Shown here: piece after piece, positions 42,282 to 51,603 of the stretch
Layout: every line of letters begins with the position of its first letter
Numbering within the stretch: the first letter of the stretch is position 1
Assembly: GCA_017849585.1 (NCBI GenBank)
Contig: JAFIGT010000003.1
Location: 124,001 to 188,000 of the forward strand
Length of the DNA: 64,000 nt
Direction of reading: 5' to 3'
From: Verrucomicrobium sp.
GTDB taxonomy: Bacteria; Verrucomicrobiota; Verrucomicrobiia; Methylacidiphilales; UBA1321
Translations under genes and position numbers: made by a program
Notes under the pieces: generated by a model
What the model was told of the DNA's origin: nothing
What the model saw: only the letters and a program-made list of their open reading frames with translations
The model's database searches: none

Positions 42282-43487
42282 TCACGGCACCGGATTCGTT
42301 ACGCGGCCGATGAAGAGCAGGGTGCCGGTGCGTTTATCCTGAATCAGGAAGAGGAAGGGGCGATCGGCCTTGAAGACGACAGGCGCTTCCATGGCGGCGG
42401 CTCGAACCATCGTGACGGCTGTCGCGGCGGCGGCCTCGGTGCCTTCTTCGGTCACTTCGACGAATGCCTTGTGCAGCACGGCACCGACGGCCATTCCGCG
42501 ACTGTTGCCGCTCATGCCGGAGAAGTTGGCTTTCGAGAGTTCAAAGGCGTCGATCATTCCCATCGTTTTTAGCGTGTCGTTGAGTTTGATTGTGCCCCAG
42601 GTCATGGAGAATTTCGGCAGCAGGACATTCACTTGCTTGCGGGCGAGGGCAGCTTTCCACTCCGCCAATTTCTCTACCGAAATTTGTGCTTCCACCGCGC
42701 TGATCGGAACGGAAGGTTTGGGGAGCAGCACCAGCATCGAAAGCGCATCGCCCTGATAGGGGAGTTCGAGAGCTTGCAGGGTGTCCGTCTCCGCATAGGC
42801 GAATTCGCTCTTCAATTCCATCATCGGGGCGATGACCGTCACGTTGGGAGAGACGTGAAAATCTTCGGGATGCGTTTTCGCGGGGTCGAAGGCTTGGACC
42901 CAGTTTCCCTTGAAGTAGATTGCATTCACCAAAACCAATCGCGTGTAGAGCGAGAGATCGTTGGGCCGGATCAGGTTCTTGATTTTATTCTGGGTCTTGG
43001 ATTCCACCCAGCGATTGATGAGGGTACGGGTCTCCTCGGTTTTTTTGTAATCCACCGGTGTGACCGTGGCGCCGTAGCCGGTTTTCAACAAGGCGGAATA
43101 GGTGTCGAGCATTTTGAAGTCGTTGCTCGGCCAGATGGAATTCGCGAGACCGAGAGTGACCTTGCCATCCTTCTGCAATTCGGCCAGCGAGGCGTCGATC
43201 TCGGCGAAGGCGGGCGTGCTGATCTGCGAGAGGAGGGAGAGGTGAAGCGTGCGTGCCATCTGCGCCTCGGTCTCGCCGCGTGCGCCGCCGTAGGTCATCG
43301 CGAGAGCGACGGAGAGACTGTAGGGTGAGAAGAAGAGGTTGCCCTCCTGCGGACTCAATTTTTGATAAAGATCGACGGCGAAGGCGGTGTTTTCTTTGAC
43401 CAGATTTTTTCCGTCATTCGAAAGTTCGGCGGAAGTGAGGTGAAGTCCGGTGGCAAATACCAATAAAAACCCAAGGCTCAATTTCAT
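42282..43487 (-). CDS. Exported serpin (protease inhibitor)
   Basis: The 401-residue protein has a signal peptide (MKLSLGFLLVFATGLHLTSA) and the complete serpin fold, including the NLFFSPYSLSVALAMTYGGA and LVLVNAIYFKGNW blocks. The inhibitory hinge EEGTEAAAATAV is at 347-358 and small residues allow loop insertion, so it is probably an active suicide inhibitor of serine or cysteine proteases. The bait region RAAAME (362-367) suggests an Ala, Arg or Met P1, so the target is uncertain. It stands alone, followed by a GC-rich hairpin. Serpins are uncommon in bacteria. Confidence 0.92.
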   Translation of the reverse strand: MKLSLGFLLVFATGLHLTSAELSNDGKNLVKENTAFAVDLYQKLSPQEGNLFFSPYSLSVALAMTYGGARGETEAQMARTLHLSLLSQISTPAFAEIDASLAELQKDGKVTLGLANSIWPSNDFKMLDTYSALLKTGYGATVTPVDYKKTEETRTLINRWVESKTQNKIKNLIRPNDLSLYTRLVLVNAIYFKGNWVQAFDPAKTHPEDFHVSPNVTVIAPMMELKSEFAYAETDTLQALELPYQGDALSMLVLLPKPSVPISAVEAQISVEKLAEWKAALARKQVNVLLPKFSMTWGTIKLNDTLKTMGMIDAFELSKANFSGMSGNSRGMAVGAVLHKAFVEVTEEGTEAAAATAVTMVRAAAMEAPVVFKADRPFLFLIQDKRTGTLLFIGRVTNPVP

Positions 43488-43589
43488 CGTGATCTCGCAG
43501 TACGTATTAAAAAGTGAACGTAATTATTGCGCGTTCAAGCGGAAAAGGCCAGAGAGGAGATCCAAACTCTCCGTGATAAAAAACAGGCC

Positions 43590-43946
43590 TTAACGAACTT
43601 CGATGCGGAGCTTGTCGCCAAGGCGGGTCGCCGTCTGGGTAATGACGCCGGAGGGAAGTTCGAGCACGCTGTGGCCGCGGAAAACCATTTTGGAGATACG
43701 CCACGGGGCCATGTCTTCGATGAGATGGAGTACTTCACCGTCGCGGCTGAGGAAGACCGCATCGAAGCGGAACTTCATGAAGAAGCTGTGAATCGAATTG
43801 CATGGCTGGATGAGGAGGCCGTCTCCGGCATCCAGATGGCTGTGACGCAGTAAACCAACGATGCGGCGGATCGGATTGTCCGCAAGATGTCCAGCCGTGA
43901 CGAGGACGGAACCGCGGGTTTCGTTCGTCACGTGGAGAGTGGACAT
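43590..43946 (-). CDS. DUF192-family protein
   Basis: The 118-residue protein has the DUF192 pattern: RIVGLLRHSHLDAGDGLLIQPC, NSIHSFFMKFRFDAVFLSRDGEV and GHSVLELPSGVITQT. It is a small conserved beta-rich domain of unknown function. The start ATG 43946 lies 11 bp after the nucleotidyltransferase stop, so the two are probably cotranscribed. The longer frame upstream overlaps that gene and is rejected. It lacks the signal peptide seen on many relatives. Confidence 0.8.
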   Translation of the reverse strand: MSTLHVTNETRGSVLVTAGHLADNPIRRIVGLLRHSHLDAGDGLLIQPCNSIHSFFMKFRFDAVFLSRDGEVLHLIEDMAPWRISKMVFRGHSVLELPSGVITQTATRLGDKLRIEVR

Positions 43947-43957
43947 TTTCGGTGGCC

Positions 43958-44713
43958 TTACTTTGAGGCGGCTTTGGAGAAGATTCGGTTGGCTTCGTCG
44001 AGCGTTTCCTTGCTGCCGATGTCGAACCAGGTGCCGGGAACGTCCCATGTGTAGACCGGAACGCGGGGATAAAGCCATTGCACGAAGCGACCGGGCTGAT
44101 CAGGGTTGTTGCCTTCCTTGATGTAGGTCTCGACGAGTTTCACGATCTCGGCGGGATAATAATAGAGAGCGATGCCGGTGCGGGTGCTGGTGGGGTTCTT
44201 CGGTTTTTCTTCGAAGAAGGTGATGCGGCCCTCGGCGTCGGTGGTGACGCTGTTGTACTTCTTGATCGATTCGAGATCGCCCACATCGTAGAGCGCGAGG
44301 ACAGAGGCTTTCTTTTGCAGACCGTAGGCGGCAAAGCCTTCGAGTGAGCGATTGAAGAGGTTGTCTCCGGCGATGACGAGGAGATCGTCATTCAGTTTTT
44401 CCCGCTGGATGACGAAATGGATGTCGCCGATCGCGCCGAGTTTGTCGGTGTCGCTGGTGGAGCCGTCATTGATCACCTTGATGCGATAGGAGGAATGGTG
44501 GGTGCCGTATTCCTTGGCCCAGGTCTCGAAGTGTCCGGCGAACTTGTTGTTCGTGACGATGAAGATGTCGTGCAAATCGGGAATAGTCGACAGATTGTCG
44601 AGAACATGTTCGAGCATCGGCTTTCCCGCCACGGGAAGCAGTGGCTTGGGCTGGTTGAGCGTGAGGGGATAGAGGCGGGTGGCGTAGCCTGCTGCGAGGA
44701 TGAGGACTTGCAT
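43958..44713 (-). CDS. Sugar-phosphate nucleotidyltransferase
   Basis: The 251-residue protein begins QVLILAAGYATRLYPLTLNQPKPLLPVAGKPML, the nucleotide-binding signature (LxxGxGxRLxPLTxxxPKPxLPV) of the RmlA/GlmU-like family. It includes VIAGDNLF, whose Asp binds the metal. It activates a sugar phosphate with NTP; base and sugar are unknown. It may supply a glycan pathway. DUF192 follows 11 bp downstream. Confidence 0.85.
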   Translation of the reverse strand: MQVLILAAGYATRLYPLTLNQPKPLLPVAGKPMLEHVLDNLSTIPDLHDIFIVTNNKFAGHFETWAKEYGTHHSSYRIKVINDGSTSDTDKLGAIGDIHFVIQREKLNDDLLVIAGDNLFNRSLEGFAAYGLQKKASVLALYDVGDLESIKKYNSVTTDAEGRITFFEEKPKNPTSTRTGIALYYYPAEIVKLVETYIKEGNNPDQPGRFVQWLYPRVPVYTWDVPGTWFDIGSKETLDEANRIFSKAASK

Positions 44714-44806
44714 AAGGTTTAAGAAGTATAGCAGGAACCTGAGAAATCCGGAAAGGAGTAAACGGCGGGTTCCGTTATTTCACCGTGGCCTGATTTAGTT
44801 TTGCGA

Positions 44807-46585
44807 CTATAAAATATCCGGGAAGCAACGCTTGGCGACGTCTTCGAGCAGGCGGAGATTTTCCTCTGCGGTAGGACGGCCCTGCATCTCGCGCACGAGG
44901 TTTTGCATTTCAGCATAGTTGAGCGTCTGGATGGCCCGCTTGATGCGTGGGATGAAGACCGAGCCAAGGCTCAATTCATCCACGCCGAGGCCGACGAGGG
45001 CGGGGGTCAGTAGAATGTCGCTGGCCATTTCACCGCAAACGCCGACCCAGATATTATTCCGATGCGCTGCATCGCAGACGGAGCCGATCAGTCGTAGGAC
45101 GGCGGGATGGGTGGGCTGATAAAGATCCGAGACGCGCTCATTGCCGCGATCGACCGCGAGTGTGTATTGGATCAAATCGTTCGTGCCGATGCTGAAGAAA
45201 TCGACTTCCTTTGCGAGCTGATCGGCGATCAGGGCGGCACCGGGAACTTCGATCATGATGCCCACGTCGATTTTTTCCGCTTGTGGAATGCCTTCCTCGC
45301 GTAATTCGTCGCGCACCTGATTCAGGATCTGCCGGGCCCGGCGCAATTCGCCAATCTCGGTGATCATTGGGAACATGATGCGGACGTTGCCGCAGCTGCT
45401 CGCGCGGCAGATGGCGCGCAGTTGGGTGCGGAAAACTTCCGGCCGGCCGAGGCAATAGCGAATGCCGCGCCAGCCGAGGAACGGATTGAGCTCCGCTTCG
45501 ATGGCGGCGTGATCGGCCTTCTTGTCGCCGCCGATGTCGAGCGTGCGGACGATGATGCTGTGGGGAAGGGCGGCTTCGGCGACTTTGAGATAGAGCCGGA
45601 TCTGTTCATCTTCCGAGGGGAACGCGTCGCCATTGAGGAAAAGGAATTCCGTGCGGAACAAGCCCACGCCTTCCGCGCCGTTTTCGCGCAGGGGGGAGAG
45701 ATCTTCTGGCAATTCGACATTGGCCGAGACGGTGATGCGCCGCTGGTCGGTCGTGATGGAGATGGTCTCGCGCAACTCGTCGAGTTTTTCCTCGACGGCG
45801 TGACGGCGCGATTCGATCTGGCCGTATTCAAACTTGGTCTGGTCCGAGGGGTTGAGGATCAGCAGACCCTCATGGCCATCGAGCAAGACTTCGGAGCCGA
45901 AATCGGCGAAATCGCCAAAGCCACGCAAGCCGACGACGGCGGGCAGGTTGAGCGAACGCGCCATGATGGCGGTGTGGGAGGTCTTGCTGCCCACTTCCGT
46001 CACGAAGCCGCGCACGAGGGTGCGGTCGAGCGTGGCGGTGTCTGAGGGGGAGAGATCGTGGGCGAAAATAATGCTCGGCTCGTCGAGGAACTTCCAGTCT
46101 TCGCCTTTGACGCCCTTCAAATTTTGCACGACGCGGCGGGATACATCGATGATGTCGGAGGCGCGTTCCTGCAGGTAGGGATCATCGAGCTCCTTCATTT
46201 TCTGGGCGAAGGATTTCGCGAGCTGATGATAGATGTAATCGACGTTGAGCAGGCGCGTGGCCAACTGGGCCTTCACGCTTTCCAGGAGGGCGACGTCTTC
46301 CACCACGAGGAGGTGGGCGTCGAAAATGCTGGCGTCTTTTTCGCCCAGGGAATCGGAAAGTTGCGCGCGGATCTGCTGCAACTGTTGCCGCGTATGAATC
46401 AGCGCTTGTTCGAGACGCGCGATTTCGTTGGGGACATCTTCCGCCTTGATTTTACGACGCGAGACAGTGACTTCGTCGCGGCGATAAATGACTACCGGGG
46501 CGATGGCGACACCGGGGGAAGCGGGGGTGCCTTTGTATCTAACTTCGCCCGAAGCGGTTGACTGCGGTGTGGACGGCTCTGACAT
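44807..46585 (-). CDS. ptsI: PTS Enzyme I (phosphoenolpyruvate-protein phosphotransferase)
   Basis: The 592-residue protein takes phosphate from PEP and passes it to HPr. The N-terminal HPr-binding domain is followed by the phosphohistidine H204 in GSKTSHTAIMARS, and the PEP-binding barrel includes RTLDIGGDKKAD and EVPGAALIADQL. ATG 46585 is used; a TTG precedes it. It lies 14 bp after HPr and with HprK forms a compact three-gene unit, but no Enzyme II permease is present in the window. This suggests a regulatory rather than sugar-transporting role. Confidence 0.93.
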   Translation of the reverse strand: MSEPSTPQSTASGEVRYKGTPASPGVAIAPVVIYRRDEVTVSRRKIKAEDVPNEIARLEQALIHTRQQLQQIRAQLSDSLGEKDASIFDAHLLVVEDVALLESVKAQLATRLLNVDYIYHQLAKSFAQKMKELDDPYLQERASDIIDVSRRVVQNLKGVKGEDWKFLDEPSIIFAHDLSPSDTATLDRTLVRGFVTEVGSKTSHTAIMARSLNLPAVVGLRGFGDFADFGSEVLLDGHEGLLILNPSDQTKFEYGQIESRRHAVEEKLDELRETISITTDQRRITVSANVELPEDLSPLRENGAEGVGLFRTEFLFLNGDAFPSEDEQIRLYLKVAEAALPHSIIVRTLDIGGDKKADHAAIEAELNPFLGWRGIRYCLGRPEVFRTQLRAICRASSCGNVRIMFPMITEIGELRRARQILNQVRDELREEGIPQAEKIDVGIMIEVPGAALIADQLAKEVDFFSIGTNDLIQYTLAVDRGNERVSDLYQPTHPAVLRLIGSVCDAAHRNNIWVGVCGEMASDILLTPALVGLGVDELSLGSVFIPRIKRAIQTLNYAEMQNLVREMQGRPTAEENLRLLEDVAKRCFPDIL

Positions 46586-46599
46586 CAACGCAAAAATGA

Positions 46600-46905
46600 C
46601 TATTCTTCGTCAAATTTGCGAGCAATTAATTCTTCGAGTTCTTTTAAAGCTTGAAGACCATCACTGCCCGTTGCGGTCACCTTCAGGCGGGAGCCGCAGC
46701 CCGCCGCCAGGAGCATCAAGCCCATGATGCTCTTGCCGTTGATTTCTTCGCCATCTTTTTCCACGAGAATGTCGGAGGTAAAGCGGTTGGCCACGCGGAC
46801 AAACATCGCCGCCGGTCGGGCATGCAGGCCCAACTTGTTGCTGACCACCAGTTCGCGCACGTGCTTAGGCCCATGCGCTTCGTTCTTTTTTGCGACGATT
46901 CCCAT
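46600..46905 (-). CDS. ptsH: HPr phosphocarrier protein
   Basis: This 101-residue HPr carries His H28 in NKLGLHARPAA, the site phosphorylated by Enzyme I, and Ser S59 in NGKSIMGLMLLAAG, the site equivalent to Ser46 phosphorylated by HprK. A 13-residue N-terminal extension precedes the usual start. It begins 3 bp after HprK and ends 14 bp before Enzyme I. Both regulatory sites are intact, so HprK-dependent control is likely to operate. Confidence 0.95.
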   Translation of the reverse strand: MGIVAKKNEAHGPKHVRELVVSNKLGLHARPAAMFVRVANRFTSDILVEKDGEEINGKSIMGLMLLAAGCGSRLKVTATGSDGLQALKELEELIARKFDEE

Positions 46906-46908
46906 GCT

Positions 46909-47862
46909 TTATTTCTCTTGATTTCGGATGGCTTGAAGCAATCTCTCATTAAATTCCGCTGCGGAGTTCTGTCCCATACTCTTTAATTTCTGGTCCAGAG
47001 CAGCTACTTCAATCAGATTTGCGATGTTTCTGCCTTGTCTTACAGGAACCGTAACATGCGGAATTTTGATTTGCAAGATTTCGTAATAGTCTTGATCAAG
47101 GCCAATTCGGTCGATTTCTGCGACCTCGTGCCAATCCTTCAAGGTGACCACCAAATCGAGCCGTTTTTCAAACCGGATGCTTCGGACGCCATAAATACTT
47201 GCGATGTTAATGATTCCTAAACCGCGCACCTCCATATGAAACCGGGACAACTCCGAGGCCGTCCCGATCAATTCCCGTCCTTCGAGGGAGCGGATGCGCG
47301 TAATATCATCCGAGACGAGGCTTGCCCCGCGTTCCACCATCGACAGGACTGCTTCGCTCTTACCAATGCCGCTGGCCCCGCGCACCAACACTCCTATTCC
47401 TTGGATATCGACCATGCTGCCGTGTTCCTGAACAAAAGGCGCAAAATCGAGCTCCAAACAAATTGTGGCGGTGTTGAGCAGGCGCATCGTTGTCAGCGGG
47501 GACTTGAAAACGGCAATTTCCTCGCGTTCGGCTTCCTCGAGGACGACCTTGGGGGGATTGATATTGCGGGCGAAGATCAGGCAGGGGATGCGGTGGGTGA
47601 ACAGTTCCCGGAGCCGCTGGCGGCCGATTTCCTCGGGGAGGGACTTCAGATAGGACGTTTCGCCGCTGCCGATGATCTGGATGCGCTGAAAGGCAAAAGA
47701 TTTGTAGAAGCCGGCGAGGGCCAGGCCGGGGCGATTGGTCGCTCCTTCCACGATGCGACGTTTGAGACCGCCCGCACCGGCGAGGAGTTTCAGGTGAAGT
47801 ACATTGGCATGGTGCGCATAGAACTGCCCGACTGTTACCTCAGGAACGGAAGTCTTCGACAT
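46909..47862 (-). CDS. hprK: HPr kinase/phosphorylase
   Basis: HprK adds and removes phosphate on the Ser of HPr. The 317-residue protein has the N-terminal HprK domain, then the P-loop RGASGIGKSE at 161-170, followed by LVSDDITRI with metal-binding Asp and the family block MEVRGLGIINIASIYG. It starts the HprK-HPr-Enzyme I cluster. The gene diverges from tsaC, leaving about 110 bp for promoters. Confidence 0.95.
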   Translation of the reverse strand: MSKTSVPEVTVGQFYAHHANVLHLKLLAGAGGLKRRIVEGATNRPGLALAGFYKSFAFQRIQIIGSGETSYLKSLPEEIGRQRLRELFTHRIPCLIFARNINPPKVVLEEAEREEIAVFKSPLTTMRLLNTATICLELDFAPFVQEHGSMVDIQGIGVLVRGASGIGKSEAVLSMVERGASLVSDDITRIRSLEGRELIGTASELSRFHMEVRGLGIINIASIYGVRSIRFEKRLDLVVTLKDWHEVAEIDRIGLDQDYYEILQIKIPHVTVPVRQGRNIANLIEVAALDQKLKSMGQNSAAEFNERLLQAIRNQEK

Positions 47863-47974
47863 TCCGACAGCCTAAAAAGAATAGCGCCCCAAGGGCAACA
47901 CTAATCGCCCAAAGGCAACTTTGCAGCGTGTCCTTGATCAAGTCCGCCGGAGCTTCTATGCTGACCAATCTCAT

Positions 47975-48937
47975 ATGTCCCCTGAAAGCCAGTCATCAAC
48001 AATCGCGCGCGCGGTGGATCTGCTGCGTCGTGGCGAGGTGGTGGCGTTGCCGACGGAGACCGTTTACGGTCTCGCGGGGGACGGATTCAATCCGCAGGCA
48101 CTGGCGCGGATTTTTGCCGTGAAGCAACGGCCACTCTTTGACCCGTTGATTCTGCACGTACTCAGTCTGACCGATGCCGAGCGTCTCCTCGCGACTTCGA
48201 TTCCGCCCCAGGCACGCGCCCTGGCGGAACGTTTCTGGCCCGGGCCGTTGACGCTCATTCTGCCGAAGCGGCCCGAAGTGCCCGATCTCGCCACGAGTGG
48301 CTTGCCTTCGGTGGCGGTGCGTGTGCCCGCTCACCCTTTGTCACGGACATTGCTCGAAGCCTTTGGCGGTCCCTTGGCGGCCCCGAGCGCGAACCGCTTT
48401 GGTCGGATTAGTCCCACTACGGCGGAAGCGGTGCGGCAGGAGTTGGGCGATGCGGTGCCGTTGATTCTGGATGGCGGTCCGTGCCGCGTAGGTCTGGAAT
48501 CGACTATCGTCGATTGCAATGGCGCGAAGCCGCTGATTCTGCGCGCGGGTGGCTTATCGATCGAGGAAATTGAGTCCGTTGTCGGACCGGTCGACCAAGC
48601 TACGCCTGTCTCCGAAAAGCCATTGGCTCCGGGGCATCTGGAGCATCACTACGCCCCGCGCAAACCACTCCGACTGGTCGACTCGTTGGATGCCTTGCCT
48701 CCGGATGATTATCGGACCACGGGACTCCTCGCTTTTGATTGTGTCCCGCAATACGACTTTGCCGCAGTCGAGGTATTGTCACCGGACGGCGATTTGATTG
48801 AAGCGGCGGCTCACTTTTTTGCCATGTTGCGCGCGCTGGATGACAGCGCTGCGCAACAACTCATTGCCGTTCGACCTCCGCACTGCGGTCTTGGCGTTGC
48901 GATTAACGAACGCCTCAGTCGCGCTCAGGCTCGTTAA
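47975..48937 (+). CDS. tsaC: L-threonylcarbamoyladenylate synthase (Sua5 type)
   Basis: The enzyme makes threonylcarbamoyl-AMP from Thr, bicarbonate and ATP for t6A37 in tRNA. The 320-residue protein has the YrdC fold: VVALPTETVYGLAGDGFNPQ, KQRPLFDPLILHV, and GGPCRVGLESTIVD. An extra C-terminal Sua5 domain ends in LRPPHCGLGVAINERLSRA-type sequence, so it is the long Sua5 form rather than short TsaC. ATG 47975 is used; the frame above it to 47921 lies in the divergent promoter region. Confidence 0.92.
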   Translation: MSPESQSSTIARAVDLLRRGEVVALPTETVYGLAGDGFNPQALARIFAVKQRPLFDPLILHVLSLTDAERLLATSIPPQARALAERFWPGPLTLILPKRPEVPDLATSGLPSVAVRVPAHPLSRTLLEAFGGPLAAPSANRFGRISPTTAEAVRQELGDAVPLILDGGPCRVGLESTIVDCNGAKPLILRAGGLSIEEIESVVGPVDQATPVSEKPLAPGHLEHHYAPRKPLRLVDSLDALPPDDYRTTGLLAFDCVPQYDFAAVEVLSPDGDLIEAAAHFFAMLRALDDSAAQQLIAVRPPHCGLGVAINERLSRAQAR

Positions 48938-49250
48938 GCTCGAGCCGTTTCCTCCGAACATTTCTGCTAACGGAGAGTAGTAGCCCAAATAGGCGCAATC
49001 TGGGATTTTTCCGTAAGAACCCGAGAAATGGAGTTTATATCATTAGATGAATTAATGATATATTTGTGAATAGGTCCATTTTATGCTATCTTGTATTAAA
49101 GCGTAAGGCGTGAATTGAAAGCATATTGTGTTGTTTTGTTATTTTATATAGTCATATGAAGCAAAGAAAGAATGCAACTTGCTGTGAAAATGAACGTTAT
49201 ATACTTAAGAGAAATCAAGATTTAGCGTCGGGAAAGCATGTAAGAATGGA
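48938..49250. other. 313-bp AT-rich intergenic region ahead of PEP-CTERM gene
   Basis: A GGCTCG/CGAGCC hairpin overlaps the tsaC stop (48928-48946) and may end that transcript. The rest, especially 49030-49200, is AT-rich and contains no gene that I can support. Its position and composition suit a strong promoter or 5' UTR for the large exported protein, but no definite -35/-10 was assigned. Confidence 0.5.
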
Positions 49251-51170
49251 ATGAGATATTGGTATTTGTTCAGTCTGGTGATTTTGTGGAGCCAGATTGA
49301 GCCTACTATTGCCGCGACCATCAGTTGGTTCGGCGCAAGTAATTCAAATTTCACAGCAGCAGGCAACTGGGTAGGCGGTATTGCTCCGGGCGATACCGAT
49401 TCGGCCAGCTTTGGCAGCGTCTCCAACCAGACGGTCAATATCAATGGCCAGCGGACATTGAGTTCGGCTCTCTTTAATGCTCCGGATACCTACACGATTA
49501 CTGGTAACCAGCTGAATTTAACGGGAGGTTTGACCCAGAATGGCTCGGGGACGGTGACATTTACCAATAATGTCCGTTATACCGCCGACCAAACGTGGGC
49601 CATCAATAGCGGCACGGTTGAGATGCAGGGGGTGATTTCCAATCCCTATTACATGACCCTGACCAAATCCGGAACGGGGTTGTTGATTTTGTCCGGCAAC
49701 AATACGATGCAAGGTCCGTTGGTGATCACGGGCGGTACGGTTCGTGTGACCAACTCCAACGGATTGGGGGCGAGTAACCATGGGAATGTGGTGGCCAGTG
49801 GTGCGAGCTTGGAACTGGCCGGTGGCATCAACGTGAACGAGGGCGGCATCACGATCAGCGGCAACGGGGCGAGCGGCACCGGCGCTTTACGCAATCTGAG
49901 CGGCAATAATACGCTGAGCGCCCAGGTTTCGCTTGGTGCGAATACCCTCATTCAATCGGATGGCGGAACCCTCACGTTGACGAATCAGTTTGCGGCCAAC
50001 TCCTATAACCTGACCTTGGCGGGCAACGGCAATATTGTGATTACTCCCAATATCTGGGACGGCGGGGATTTAACGATTCTCGGCGCGGGGAATCATACCT
50101 TCGGTGCTTCGGTTGGCTTGGGTGGGAACGACTTGGTCATCAATGCAACGGGAAATCAGACCTTTTCGGGACAAATTTCCTCGGGGACATTCACCATGAG
50201 CAGCTCGGGCACCACCACGCTGGTGGGTGGGGGTACGATCAATGTGACCAATGGGTTGAACGTCAGTGGTGGCACGCTCATTTTGAACAAGAGCACCACG
50301 GACGCGGTTCAGTCCAATATCACTATCGAGAATGCCACGGTGCGCTTAGAAGCCGATCAACAGATCCAGCAGTCCAATAACGTGGCGGTCTGGGTCAAGG
50401 AAGGCGGCTTGTTCGACCTGAACAATCACAACGAGAGCATCGACATGATCAAGATGACCGGTGGCACGGTCACGACCGGCACGGGGACGTTGAACATTTC
50501 GAACACGGGCGGCACGAATGTAGTCACTTACGCTTCGAGCAATTCTTCCACCATCACCGGGCATCTCTCTTTTTCCGGACCAAACCCGATTGTGCAGGTG
50601 GCCAATGGCAGCGCGGCGATCGACTTGAACGTCAACGCCACGATCGACGCCACCAATGGCTTCACCAAAACAGGAGAAGGTGTGATGAAGGTCAACCAGA
50701 CGGTTACGAGCGGTGGACCGGTCGAGATTAATCAGGGGACACTCCTGTTGGGGGCCTCCAACATCATCGCCAACACGGTGCAGATCAAACTGAGCGGCGG
50801 TACGTTGGCCACGGGCGGTTACAGCGACACGGTGGGCAAGTTGACGTTGTCCGCCAGCTCCACCATCGACATGGGATCTGGCAATAGCATTCTCACTTTT
50901 GATAGTGCGACGTACAGCGGGGGGACTTTGACCGTCACCAACTGGAATGGCAGCGCCAGTGGTGGTGGAACGGATCAGATTCTTTTTAACACGGCGCCCA
51001 GCGCCACATTCCTGGCGAATGTTTACTGGGCCGGGTTGGGAACCACAGGAGCAATGATGATTGGCAATGAAATGGTGCCGATTGTTCCCGAACCCGGTAC
51101 CGTAGCGGGGGGATTGCTTCTCGTTGGTTTCGCGCTGTGGCGGCTGCGCCGTCGGTTGAGGGGGCGCTGA
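49251..51170 (+). CDS. PEP-CTERM protein with autotransporter-associated beta-strand repeats
   Basis: The 639-residue protein has a signal peptide (RYWYLFSLVILWSQIEPTIAA) and a long Gly/Asn/Thr/Ser-rich region built from beta-strand repeats such as LTLTKSGTGLLILSGNNTMQGP-like units and GGTLILNKS. These are the autotransporter-associated repeats that stack in a beta-helix. The tail VPEPGTVAGGLLLVGFALWRLRRRLRGR-type (PEP, helix, basic cluster) is a complete sorting signal. It is probably a surface or matrix protein attached through exosortase. No beta-barrel autotransporter domain follows. A terminator overlaps the stop. Confidence 0.85.
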   Translation: MRYWYLFSLVILWSQIEPTIAATISWFGASNSNFTAAGNWVGGIAPGDTDSASFGSVSNQTVNINGQRTLSSALFNAPDTYTITGNQLNLTGGLTQNGSGTVTFTNNVRYTADQTWAINSGTVEMQGVISNPYYMTLTKSGTGLLILSGNNTMQGPLVITGGTVRVTNSNGLGASNHGNVVASGASLELAGGINVNEGGITISGNGASGTGALRNLSGNNTLSAQVSLGANTLIQSDGGTLTLTNQFAANSYNLTLAGNGNIVITPNIWDGGDLTILGAGNHTFGASVGLGGNDLVINATGNQTFSGQISSGTFTMSSSGTTTLVGGGTINVTNGLNVSGGTLILNKSTTDAVQSNITIENATVRLEADQQIQQSNNVAVWVKEGGLFDLNNHNESIDMIKMTGGTVTTGTGTLNISNTGGTNVVTYASSNSSTITGHLSFSGPNPIVQVANGSAAIDLNVNATIDATNGFTKTGEGVMKVNQTVTSGGPVEINQGTLLLGASNIIANTVQIKLSGGTLATGGYSDTVGKLTLSASSTIDMGSGNSILTFDSATYSGGTLTVTNWNGSASGGGTDQILFNTAPSATFLANVYWAGLGTTGAMMIGNEMVPIVPEPGTVAGGLLLVGFALWRLRRRLRGR

Positions 51171-51199
51171 GTCGGTCTTTACCCCGACTTGGTTTTTTT
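51170..51199 (+). terminator. Terminator of the PEP-CTERM gene, overlapping the opposite gene end
   Basis: AGTCGG/CCGACT with an 8-base loop is followed by TGG and seven T. It begins at the last base of the plus-strand gene and covers the last codons of the minus-strand receiver gene. Confidence 0.7.
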
Positions 51200-51568
51200 A
51201 TTTAACAACTCCTTCACGGCATTCATCAGCTTGTGAATGTCGAACGGTTTAGGCAATACCTCGTTTGCTCCGAGACATTCCATCATGCCCAGGCAAAGTT
51301 CCTTGGACATGATATGCTCCCCAGCGCTAACGGCCAGAATAGGCATGTCGGGGAAGCGTCGCTTGAGTTCGTAGGCAAATTCAATGCCATCCATTTCCGG
51401 CATGACGACATCCAGGATCGCCAGGTCGGCCCGGTTTTCATTGAGCCAGTGTAATGCGGCAATGCCATTCTCGGCTTCCGACACCTGATAGCGGTCCTGC
51501 TCCAGATGTTGGCGCATGAGGCTGCGGATATTCGCGTCGTCATCAACGATCAGGATATGGTGACTCAT
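51179..51568 (-). CDS. Single-domain response regulator
   Basis: This 129-residue receiver domain has the acidic pair D10/D11, phosphorylation site D53 in LAILDVVMPEMDG, and the Lys of LPKPFD. There is no output domain, so it acts by protein contact, as CheY-like proteins do. It lies 35 bp after the chemoreceptor gene on the same strand and is the last gene in the signalling run from 59619. The sensor kinase that phosphorylates it is probably one of the kinases upstream. Confidence 0.88.
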   Translation of the reverse strand: MSHHILIVDDDANIRSLMRQHLEQDRYQVSEAENGIAALHWLNENRADLAILDVVMPEMDGIEFAYELKRRFPDMPILAVSAGEHIMSKELCLGMMECLGANEVLPKPFDIHKLMNAVKELLNKKTKSG

Positions 51569-51603
51569 AGAGTGTTGGAATTGGCGCGAGACTGGTTTTA
51601 AGT

